DNA from: Nocardioides aquaticus
GTDB taxonomy: Bacteria; Actinomycetota; Actinomycetes; Propionibacteriales; Nocardioidaceae
Assembly: GCF_018459925.1 (NCBI RefSeq)
Contig: NZ_CP075371.1
Location: 310,001 to 374,000, forward strand
DNA length: 64,000 bases
Reading direction: 5' to 3'
Every line of letters begins with the position of its first letter. Position 1 is the stretch's first letter. Shown piece after piece: positions 29,125 through 36,893 of the stretch. Both the position numbers and the translations under genes were made by a program. Below the pieces are notes generated by a model. It was given only the letters and a program-made list of their open reading frames with translations. It was not told the DNA's origin and did no database searches.

Positions 29125-30181
29125 GCGCCACGCTCTCCCGTACGCCCGCGCAGGCCCCCGCGCGGACCTACCCGGCCTACTCCCGCCCGCTGTGGCAGCG
29201 CGCCCTGCTGACCCGCGAGTTCGCGATCATCGCGCTGCTCGGCGTCGTGTGGTTCTACTCGGTCGCCGAGGTCCCCAACTTCGACGGGCCGCTGACGCTC
29301 TACTACCTGCTGCTCGACATCATCCCGATCCTGCTGATCGCGCTGCCGATGACGATGGTCATCATCACCGGCGAGATCGACCTGTCGGTGGCCAGCGTGG
29401 TCGGGCTGTCGTCGGTGCTGGTCGGCGTCCTGCACCAGGACGCGGGCCTGTCGATCCCGGTCGCCGGCCTCGTCGCGATCGTGGTGGGCGCGCTCTGCGG
29501 CGCCCTGAACGGCTTCCTGGTCTCCTACGTCGGGCTGCCGTCGCTGGCGGTGACCATCGGCACGCTGGCGCTCTACCGCGGGATCGCGGTCGGCCTGCTC
29601 GGCACGACCGCGGTCACCGACTTCCCCGAGAAGTGGACCGACCTGGCCACCCTGCGCATCGTCGAGGGCGGCAGCATCCCCTGGGTCGTCCTGCCGTTCC
29701 TGGTCCTGCTCGGGCTGTTCGTCTGGCTGCTGCACTTCTCCGGCTTCGGCCGCGGCGTCTACGAGACGGGGCTCAACGACGAGGCGGCCCGGTTCACCGG
29801 CGTCGACGTGGCCCGCACCAAGTTCTGGCTGTTCGTCCTGGCCGGCGCGGTCTCGGCCTTCGCCGGCATCTACTTCACCCTGCGGTACGGCTCGGCGCGC
29901 GGCGACAACGCCACCGGCCTGGAGCTGCAGGTGATCGCCGCCGTCCTGCTCGGGGCGTGTCCATCTTCGGCGGCCGCGGCGCCCTGCACGGCGTCGTCGC
30001 CGGCGTGGTCCTGATCGGCGTCGTCTCCAGTGCCATGCGCCTGGAGGGCTACACGGTCAACGTGATCAACATCGTGATCGGGGTCCTGCTCATCGCCTCG
30101 GTCATCTCCACCAGCGCGCTGGCCTGGGTCTCGGGACGGCTCCGGGCCCGGCGCACCCGCCGCAGCACCCGGGCGACCTGA
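29121..30181 (+). pseudogene. Sugar ABC transporter permease 2 (RhaQ type), frameshifted
   Basis: Starts at ATG 29121 (ATGA overlap with permease 1). The first ~278 residues are a normal CUT2 permease (GEIDLSVASVVGL; LNDEAARFTGVDVARTKFW). At the G run 29952-29955 the frame shifts: reading on gives GACPSSAAAA and a premature stop at 30014, while the +1-shifted frame continues correctly as VSIFGGRGALHGV to a stop at 30181. Restoring one G (GGG GGC GTG, Leu-Gly-Gly-Val) rebuilds a full ~353-residue permease. Either a sequencing/assembly error in a homopolymer or a genuine recent mutation that would disable rhamnose import. Confidence 0.9.
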
Positions 30182-30253
30182 CCGACCCGCACCACCCGCA
30201 CCCGCACCTGCACCACCCCGCGCGACCCGCACCACCTCCCGCACGCACCACCC
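30182..30253 (+). other. CA-rich, G-poor intra-operon spacer
   Basis: Repeated CCCGCACCACC-like runs with almost no T and few G on the coding strand, between permease 2 and the binding-protein gene. Comparable spacers precede rhaM (31325-31355), rhaEW (32935-32990) and the second WXG100 gene (63416-63478). Confidence 0.7.
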
Positions 30254-30270
30254 GACGAAAGGCACCACCG

Positions 30271-31308
30271 ATGAAGCTCAGCAACCGACGCGTCCCGGCC
30301 CTGGCCGCGATGACCCTGGTGACCGCCCTGTCCCTGACCGCCTGCGGCGGCGACGACGGAGGCTCGGGCGGCGAGGGCGGGGGCGGCGAGAGCGCCGGCG
30401 CCGGCGTGACGATGCTGCCCAAGAACCTCGGCAACCCCTACTTCGACGCGAGCGCGACCGGTGCGACCAGAGCGTCGGAGGAGTTCGGCGGCAGCTTCGA
30501 GATCGTCGGTCCCGACACCGCCACGCCGGACGCCCAGGTGCCGTTCATCAACACCGCCGCCCAGCAGGGCGTCGACAGCCTGGTGGTCTCCGCCAACGAC
30601 CCGACCGCCATCTGCGACGCCCTCGAGGAGGCCAGCAGCGCCGGCACCAAGGTCGTCACCTTCGACTCCGACACCGACCCCGAGTGCCGCGACCTGTTCA
30701 TCAGCCAGGCCGACGCCGAGGGCATCGCCACCTCGCAGGTCGACCTGATCGCCGAGCAGATCGGCGGGGCGGGCGAGGTCGCGATCCTCTCCGCGGCCGC
30801 CAACGCCACCAACCAGAACACCTGGATCGAGCTCATGCAGGAGTACGCCGCCTCGGAGTACCCCGACATCGAGATCGTCGACGTGGTCTACGGCAACGAC
30901 GACGACCAGACCTCCTTCGACCAGACCGCGGCGCTGCTCCAGTCCTACCCCGACCTGGCCGGCATCATCAGCCCGACCACGGTCGGCATCGCCGCCGCGG
31001 CCCGCTACCTGTCCACCTCGGACGCCCAGGGGGAGGTCGCGCTGACCGGTCTCGGCACGCCCAACCAGATGCGTGAGTACGTCGAGGACGGCACCGTGCA
31101 GTCCTTCGCGCTGTGGAACCCCGAGGAGCTCGGCTACCTCGCCGCGTACGCCGCCGACGCCCTGGTCTCGGAGGAGATCACCGGCGAGGAGGGCGACTCC
31201 TTCAGCGCCGGCGACCTGGGCGACTACGAGGTCGGCGCCGACGGCGTCGTCGTGCTCGGCGACCCGACCGTCTTCGACGAGTCGAACATCGACGACTTCG
31301 ACTTCTGA
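30271..31308 (+). CDS. Sugar ABC transporter substrate-binding lipoprotein (rhamnose, RhaS type)
   Basis: 345 residues. Lipoprotein signal with hydrophobic ALAAMTLVTALSLTAC (lipobox LTAC), a Gly/Glu linker, then a periplasmic-binding type I domain (MLPKNLGNPYFDASATG ... VVSANDPTAICDALEEA ... ISPTTVGIAAAARYL) of the RbsB/RhaS class. Preceded by AAAGG and a 90-bp CA-rich spacer. It should capture L-rhamnose outside the membrane for the transporter encoded just upstream. Confidence 0.9.
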   Translation: MKLSNRRVPALAAMTLVTALSLTACGGDDGGSGGEGGGGESAGAGVTMLPKNLGNPYFDASATGATRASEEFGGSFEIVGPDTATPDAQVPFINTAAQQGVDSLVVSANDPTAICDALEEASSAGTKVVTFDSDTDPECRDLFISQADAEGIATSQVDLIAEQIGGAGEVAILSAAANATNQNTWIELMQEYAASEYPDIEIVDVVYGNDDDQTSFDQTAALLQSYPDLAGIISPTTVGIAAAARYLSTSDAQGEVALTGLGTPNQMREYVEDGTVQSFALWNPEELGYLAAYAADALVSEEITGEEGDSFSAGDLGDYEVGADGVVVLGDPTVFDESNIDDFDF

Positions 31309-31371
31309 GTCGTCGACCGGCAGGACCCGCACCACCCGCCCACCCCCACCCGCAGGAACAGGGAGACCGCC

Positions 31372-31761
31372 GTGCCGCGCTACTGCTTCGAGCTCCGGGT
31401 CCGTCCCGAGCGGCTCGAGGAGTACGTCGCGCGCCACCGCGCGGTCTGGCCGGAGATGCTCGCCGCGCTCACGCGCACCGGCTGGCGCAACTACTCCTTG
31501 TTCCTGCGGGAGGACGGCCTGCTGATCGGCTACGTCGAGGCCGACGACCTCGCCGCCGCCCAGCAGGCCATGGCCGCCACCGATGTCAACGCGCGCTGGC
31601 AGTCCGAGATGGCCCCCTTCTTCACCGGCATCGAGGGCCGGGCCCCCGACGAGGGGTTCGCCCTGCTCCGCGAGGTCTTCCACCTCGAGGACCAGCTCGC
31701 CGAGCTGCCCACCGACCGGACCCGTCTCGCGACGGACCGACCAGACGAGAGAGCGACATGA
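31372..31761 (+). CDS. rhaM: L-rhamnose mutarotase
   Basis: 129 residues, dimeric ferredoxin-like fold. YCFELRVRPERLEEYVARHRAVWPEML with WRNYSLFL and the C-terminal WQSEMAPFF are characteristic of RhaM, which interconverts alpha and beta L-rhamnopyranose so the isomerase receives its preferred anomer. The conserved His and Tyr lie in ARHRAVWPEM and RNYSLF. GTG start with GGGAG upstream. The stop overlaps rhaI (ATGA). Confidence 0.93.
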   Translation: MPRYCFELRVRPERLEEYVARHRAVWPEMLAALTRTGWRNYSLFLREDGLLIGYVEADDLAAAQQAMAATDVNARWQSEMAPFFTGIEGRAPDEGFALLREVFHLEDQLAELPTDRTRLATDRPDERAT

Positions 31762-32921
31762 CCAGCTTCGCCGACATCACCGGGACCCTCGAGGGCCTCG
31801 CGATCGAGGTCCCCTCGTGGGCCTACGGCAACTCCGGGACCCGGTTCAAGGTCTTCGGCACCCCCGGCACCCCGCGCAGCGTCGAGGAGAAGATCGCCGA
31901 CGCCGCCGTCGTCCACCGCCACACCGGGCTCTCCCCGACGGTCGCGCTGCACATCCCCTGGGACCGGGTCGACGACTACGCCGCCCTGCGCCGCTACGCC
32001 GAGGACCAGGGCGTCGGGCTGGGCACGATCAACTCCAACACCTTCCAGGACGACGACTACAGGCTCGGCAGCCTGACCCACGTCGACGCCGGCGTGCGCC
32101 GCAAGGCCGTCGACCACCACCTCGAGTGCCTGGAGGTGATGCGGGCGACCGGGTCGCGCGACCTCAAGATCTGGCTCGCCGACGGCACCAACTACCCGGG
32201 CCAGGGCGACCTGCGCGGGCGCCAGGACCGGCTGGCCGACTCGCTGGCCGAGATCTACGCCCACCTCGACCCCGAGCACCGCCTGGTGCTGGAGTACAAG
32301 TTCTTCGAGCCGGCGTTCTACCACACCGACGTCCCCGACTGGGGCACGTCGTACGCGCAGGTCAGCGCGCTGGGGCCGCAGGCGGTGGTGTGCCTGGACA
32401 CGGGTCACCACGCCCCGGGCACCAACATCGAGTTCATCGTCATGCAGCTGCTCCGGCTCGGCCGGCTCGGCTCCTTCGACTTCAACTCCCGCTTCTACGC
32501 CGACGACGACCTGATCGTCGGCGCGGCCGACCCGTTCCAGCTGTTCCGGATCATGACCGAGGTCGTCCGCGGCGGCGGCCTGGCCCCGGAGTCCGAGGTG
32601 GCGCTGATGCTCGACCAGTGCCACAACATCGAGGAGAAGATCCCAGGCCAGATCCGCTCGGTCCTCAACGTCCAGGAGATGACCGCGCGCGCCCTGCTCG
32701 TCGACACGGACGCGCTCGTGGGCGCGCAGGAGTCCGGTGACGTGCTCGGTGCGAACGCCGTGCTGATGGACGCCTTCTACACCGACGTCCGCGGCGACCT
32801 GGCCACGTGGCGCGAGTCGCGCGGGCTGCCGGCCGACCCCGTCGCGGCGTACGCCGCGTCCGGCCACCGCGAGCAGATCGCCGCCGAGCGCGCCGGCGGC
32901 ACCCAGCTGTCCTGGACCTGA
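31758..32921 (+). CDS. rhaI: L-rhamnose isomerase
   Basis: 387 residues; converts L-rhamnose to L-rhamnulose. It is the RhaI-type TIM-barrel isomerase found in rhizobia and actinobacteria, not E. coli RhaA: EVPSWAYGNSGTRFKVFGTPGTPR at the start, LKIWLADGTNYPGQGD, LVLEYKFFEPAFY (metal-binding Glu), CLDTGHHAPGTN (Asp/His ligands) and FDFNSRFYADDD. ATG overlaps the rhaM stop. Length is normal. Confidence 0.95.
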   Translation: MTSFADITGTLEGLAIEVPSWAYGNSGTRFKVFGTPGTPRSVEEKIADAAVVHRHTGLSPTVALHIPWDRVDDYAALRRYAEDQGVGLGTINSNTFQDDDYRLGSLTHVDAGVRRKAVDHHLECLEVMRATGSRDLKIWLADGTNYPGQGDLRGRQDRLADSLAEIYAHLDPEHRLVLEYKFFEPAFYHTDVPDWGTSYAQVSALGPQAVVCLDTGHHAPGTNIEFIVMQLLRLGRLGSFDFNSRFYADDDLIVGAADPFQLFRIMTEVVRGGGLAPESEVALMLDQCHNIEEKIPGQIRSVLNVQEMTARALLVDTDALVGAQESGDVLGANAVLMDAFYTDVRGDLATWRESRGLPADPVAAYAASGHREQIAAERAGGTQLSWT

Positions 32922-33001
32922 CCGGTCCCGCCCACGGCGCTCACCACCCGTACCCACCCACACCCGTGACACACCCGGCGACCCCGAGGAAGACACCACC
33001 C

Positions 33002-35038
33002 ATGACGAACCCGGCAGCAGCCGCCCTGATCGCCCGCTCGAACCGGCTCGGCGCGGACCCCAAGAACACCAACTACGCCGGCGGCAACACCTCCGCCCAG
33101 GGCACCGAGACCGACCCGGTCACCGGCGAGGCCGTCGAGCTGCTGTGGGTGAAGGGCTCCGGAGGTGACCTGGGCACGCTGGCCGAGAAGGGGCTGGCCG
33201 TGCTCCGGCTGGACCGGATGCGCGCCCTGGTCGACGTCTACCCCGGCGTGGAGCGCGAGGACGAGATGGTCGCCGCGTTCGACTACTGCCTGCACGGCAA
33301 GGGCGGCGCCGCCCCCTCGATCGACACCGCGATGCACGGCCTGGTCGACGCCCCGCACGTCGACCACCTGCACCCCGACTCCGGGATCGCGATCGCCACC
33401 GCCGCCGACGGCCAGGAGCTGACCTCGACCGTCTTCGGCGACAAGGTCGTCTGGGTGCCGTGGCGCCGGCCGGGCTTCCAGCTCGGCCTCGACATCGCCG
33501 AGATCAAGGGGAAGAACCCCCAGGCCGTCGGCTGCGTCCTCGGCGGCCACGGGATCACCGCCTGGGGCGACACCAGCGAGGAGGCCGAGCAGCACTCGCT
33601 GTGGATCATCGACACCGCGGCCGCCTACATCGCCGAGCACAGCCGTCCCGAGCCGTTCGGTCCGGCCCTCGACGGGTACGGCGCCCTGCCGGAGGTCGAG
33701 CGACGTGCCCGTGCCGCGGCCCTCGCACCCACGATCCGCGGCCTCGCCTCCGCCGACCGGCCGATGGTCGGGCACTTCACCGACACCGCCGAGGTCCTGG
33801 ACTTCCTCGCCGCCGCCGAGCACCCACGCCTGGCCGCGCTCGGCACCTCCTGCCCCGACCACTTCCTGCGCACCAAGGTCAAGCCGCTGGTCCTCGACCT
33901 GCCGCCCACCGCCACCGTCGAGGAGTGCACCGCGCGGCTCGAGGAGCTCGCCGTCGCCTACCGCGAGGACTACCAGGGCTACTACGACCGCAACGCCACC
34001 CCGGACAGCCCCGCGATCCGCGGCAAGGACCCGCTGGTCGTGCTGGTGCCCGGCGTCGGGATGTTCAGCTTCGGCAAGGACAAGCAGACCGCCCGCGTCG
34101 CCGGGGAGTTCTACGTCAACGCCATCAACGTGATGCGCGGCGCCGAGGGACTCTCGACCTACGCCCCGATCGACGAGGCGGAGAAGTTCCGCATCGAGTA
34201 CTGGGCGCTGGAGGAGGCCAAGCTCCAGCGGATGCCCGCGCCGAAGCCGCTGGCCACCCGGGTCGCGCTGGTCACCGGGGCCGCCTCCGGCATCGGTCGC
34301 GCGACCGCCGAGAAGCTGGCCGCCGAGGGCGCCTGCGTCGTGATCGCCGACCTGTCCCTGGAGAAGGCGCAGGAGGCCGCCGCCGCGATCGGGTCGACCG
34401 ACGTGGCCGTCGGGGTCCAGGTCGACGTCAGCGACGCCGCGGCCGTGCAGGCCGCCGTCGACGCCGCGGTCCTCGCCTTCGGCGGGGTGGACCTGGTCGT
34501 CAACAACGCCGGTCTGTCGCTCTCGCGCTCCCTGCTCGAGACCACCGAGGCCGACTGGGACCGTCAGCACGACGTGATGGCCAAGGGCTCCTTCCTGGTC
34601 ACCCAGGCCGCGGCCCGGGCGATGATCGCCCAGCAGATGGGCGGCGACGTCGTCTACATCTCCTCGAAGAACTCGGTCTTCGCCGGACCGAACAACGTGG
34701 CGTACGGCGCGGCCAAGGCCGACCAGGCCCACCAGGTGCGGCTGCTGGCCGCCGAGCTCGGCGCGCACGGCATCAAGGTGAACGGGGTCAACCCCGACGG
34801 CGTCGTCCAGGGCTCGGGCATCTTCGCCGGGGGCTGGGGTGCCAACCGGGCCGAGGTCTACGGCGTGGAGGAGAAGGACCTCGGGGCGTTCTACGCCCAG
34901 CGCACGATCCTCAAGCGCGAGGTGCTGCCCTCCCACATCGCCAACGCCGTCTTCGTGCTGTGCGGTCCGGAGATGACCCACACGACCGGGCTGCACGTGC
35001 CGGTCGACGCGGGCGTCGCGGCCGCCTTCCTGCGATGA
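33002..35038 (+). CDS. rhaEW: Bifunctional rhamnulose-1-phosphate aldolase / lactaldehyde dehydrogenase
   Basis: 678-residue fusion. Residues 1-~410 are a class II aldolase that splits L-rhamnulose-1-phosphate into DHAP and L-lactaldehyde; zinc ligands are in HVDHLHPDSG (~119-124) and GGHGITAWG (~182). Residues ~415-678 are a short-chain dehydrogenase: TGAASGIG (NAD-binding), NNAG (~500) and the Y-x-x-x-K pair in YGAAK (~567). This RhaEW architecture is known to oxidise the lactaldehyde to L-lactate. rhaB overlaps the 3' end (ATGA). The following lutABC genes could use the L-lactate. Confidence 0.93.
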   Translation: MTNPAAAALIARSNRLGADPKNTNYAGGNTSAQGTETDPVTGEAVELLWVKGSGGDLGTLAEKGLAVLRLDRMRALVDVYPGVEREDEMVAAFDYCLHGKGGAAPSIDTAMHGLVDAPHVDHLHPDSGIAIATAADGQELTSTVFGDKVVWVPWRRPGFQLGLDIAEIKGKNPQAVGCVLGGHGITAWGDTSEEAEQHSLWIIDTAAAYIAEHSRPEPFGPALDGYGALPEVERRARAAALAPTIRGLASADRPMVGHFTDTAEVLDFLAAAEHPRLAALGTSCPDHFLRTKVKPLVLDLPPTATVEECTARLEELAVAYREDYQGYYDRNATPDSPAIRGKDPLVVLVPGVGMFSFGKDKQTARVAGEFYVNAINVMRGAEGLSTYAPIDEAEKFRIEYWALEEAKLQRMPAPKPLATRVALVTGAASGIGRATAEKLAAEGACVVIADLSLEKAQEAAAAIGSTDVAVGVQVDVSDAAAVQAAVDAAVLAFGGVDLVVNNAGLSLSRSLLETTEADWDRQHDVMAKGSFLVTQAAARAMIAQQMGGDVVYISSKNSVFAGPNNVAYGAAKADQAHQVRLLAAELGAHGIKVNGVNPDGVVQGSGIFAGGWGANRAEVYGVEEKDLGAFYAQRTILKREVLPSHIANAVFVLCGPEMTHTTGLHVPVDAGVAAAFLR

Positions 35039-36600
35039 GCGGCCGGCCCGGACCCGGGCCGGGGGCGGGCAGGGAGGTCCGGGTCGCCGCGGTCGACCTC
35101 GGCGCGACCTCGGGCCGGGTGATGGTCGGCACGGTCGCGCTCGCTGCAGGACCCGGTGGCGTCGACCGGCTCGAGCTCGAGGAGGTGCACCGGTTCCCGA
35201 ACGCCGCGGTGCGCGCCGGGGACGGCCTCTTCTGGGACGTCCTCGCGCTGCACCGCGAGGTCGTCCGGGGCCTGCTCCTGGCCGCCCGCGGCGGGCGGCT
35301 CGACGCGGTCGGCATCGACTCCTGGGCCGTCGACCACGGCCTGCTCGACCGGGACGGGCTGCTGCTCGGCAACCCGTTCAGCCACCGCGACAAGCGGACC
35401 GACGGGGTGGCGGCGCAGGTCGCGACCGTGGTCGGGCCGGCCGAGCAGTACGCCGTGAACGGCCTCGCTGCACTGCCGTTCAACACCGTCTACCAGCTGG
35501 TCGCCGCGCGCGGCACGGCCGCACTCGAGTCCGCCGAGACGCTCCTGCTCCTGCCGGACCTGCTCGGCTACTGGCTCACGGGCGCGGTCGGCGCGGAGCG
35601 CACCAACGCCTCCACCACCGGCCTGCTCGACATCGCGGCGGGGGAGTGGGCGACCGCGCTCGCGAGCCGCCTCGACCTGCCGTGGAGCATCCTGCCGCCG
35701 CTGCGCGAGCCCGGTGACGTCCTGGGTGCGCTGCTGCCGGAGGTGGCCGCCGAGGTGGGTGTCCCCGAGGGAGGGCTGCCGGTCGTGGCCGTGGCCTCCC
35801 ACGACACCGCCTCGGCGGTCGTGGCCGTCCCGGCGGCCGGGGACGATCCGGGCGGTGACGTGGCCTACCTCTCCTCTGGCACCTGGTCCCTGCTCGGGCT
35901 CGAGTTGGACGCACCGGTGCTGACCGAGGACGCGCGGACGGCCGGGTTCACCAACGAGGGCGGCCTCGACGGCACGGTGCGCTTCCTGCGCAACGTGATG
36001 GGCCTGTGGGTGCTCTCGGAGTCGCTGCGCACGTGGGAGGCCGCGGGCGTGCCCGGGACCGACCTGCCCACGCTGCTGGCCGGCGCCGCGGACCCGGCCC
36101 GGGCGACTCCGCTGCACACCGTCGTCGACATCGACGACCCGCGGCTGCTGCCGCCCGGCGACATGCCGTCGCGGATCGCCGCGATCGCCGCGGAGGCCGG
36201 CGAGCCCGTGCCGGGGACGCCGGTCGAGGTGGTGCGGGCCGTGCTGGACAGCCTCGCCCTGGCCTACCGCCGCACGCTGCACGAGGCCGTCCGCCTCGCC
36301 GGCCGCGACCCGGCCGTGCTCCACGTCGTCGGCGGGGGCACCCGCAACACGCTGCTGTGCCAGCTGACCGCCGACGCCTGCGGGCTCCCGGTGGTGGCCG
36401 GCCCGGCCGAGGCGGCGGCCCTGGGCAACGTGCTGGTCCAGGCCCGAGCCCTGGGCCTGGACCTGCCGGACCGGGCGGCGATGCGCGGCCTGGTCGCGCG
36501 GACCCACGAGCTGCTGCGCTACGAGCCGGCGGCCGGGCTGGACTGGGCGGCGGCCGCCGAGCGCCTGGCCGGCGCCGGGCGGCCCGTCGAGGTCGGTTGA
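35035..36600 (+). CDS. rhaB: Rhamnulokinase
   Basis: 521-residue FGGY-family sugar kinase. The first phosphate loop is DLGATSGRV (Asp21 on); FNTVYQL and GIDSWAVDHGLL are typical of rhamnulokinases; SSGTWSLLGLE and VGGGTRNTLLCQLTAD form the ATP-binding motifs. It phosphorylates L-rhamnulose at O1. The ATG overlaps rhaEW, so it is translated with it. The N-terminal Gly/Pro/Arg stretch (residues 2-14) is an unusual extension. Confidence 0.94.
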   Translation: MSGRPGPGPGAGREVRVAAVDLGATSGRVMVGTVALAAGPGGVDRLELEEVHRFPNAAVRAGDGLFWDVLALHREVVRGLLLAARGGRLDAVGIDSWAVDHGLLDRDGLLLGNPFSHRDKRTDGVAAQVATVVGPAEQYAVNGLAALPFNTVYQLVAARGTAALESAETLLLLPDLLGYWLTGAVGAERTNASTTGLLDIAAGEWATALASRLDLPWSILPPLREPGDVLGALLPEVAAEVGVPEGGLPVVAVASHDTASAVVAVPAAGDDPGGDVAYLSSGTWSLLGLELDAPVLTEDARTAGFTNEGGLDGTVRFLRNVMGLWVLSESLRTWEAAGVPGTDLPTLLAGAADPARATPLHTVVDIDDPRLLPPGDMPSRIAAIAAEAGEPVPGTPVEVVRAVLDSLALAYRRTLHEAVRLAGRDPAVLHVVGGGTRNTLLCQLTADACGLPVVAGPAEAAALGNVLVQARALGLDLPDRAAMRGLVARTHELLRYEPAAGLDWAAAAERLAGAGRPVEVG

Positions 36601-36602
36601 GC

Positions 36603-36827
36603 GTGCCCTCTCCCGGGGTCCCCCGGCACGACCGGGAGCCGGTCGCGCCGGAGGACCTCGCGCTGCTGTCGCTGGTGGCACGCGGCCTCACCACGGCCGC
36701 GGTGGCGCGCCGGCTGGACGTCTCGGAGCGCACGGTGCGCCGACGCCTCCAGGGCACCCTGCGCACGCTGGAGGTCGGCACGCCGATCGAGGCGGTCGTG
36801 GTGGCCGTGAGGCGCGGGCTGATCTGA
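36603..36827 (+). CDS. Standalone LuxR/GerE-type HTH protein
   Basis: 74 residues from GTG, two bases after rhaB. It is almost only a helix-turn-helix: EDLALLSLVARGLTTAAVARRLDVSERTVRRRLQGTLRTLEVGTPIEAVVVAVRRGLI matches the LuxR/GerE four-helix DNA-binding domain when read in pieces, with no sensor domain. Stand-alone versions occur in actinobacteria. It lies between rhaB and the rhamnosidase, so it may tune rhamnose genes; that is inference. Start and expression are not strongly supported by a ribosome-binding site. Confidence 0.65.
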   Translation: MPSPGVPRHDREPVAPEDLALLSLVARGLTTAAVARRLDVSERTVRRRLQGTLRTLEVGTPIEAVVVAVRRGLI

Positions 36828-36858
36828 CGTCCGGACGTGGCCACATCCGGCCAGGCCC

Positions 36859-36887
36859 CTGACAGTCGGTGTGACGCCCGTTACCTT
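36859..36887 (+). promoter_or_regulatory. Promoter of the rhamnosidase gene
   Basis: CTGACA (36859-36864), a 17-bp spacer and TACCTT (36882-36887); the -10 box ends 6 nt before the GTG at 36894, so the transcript is probably leaderless. Confidence 0.65.
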
Positions 36888-36893
36888 CGTCCT

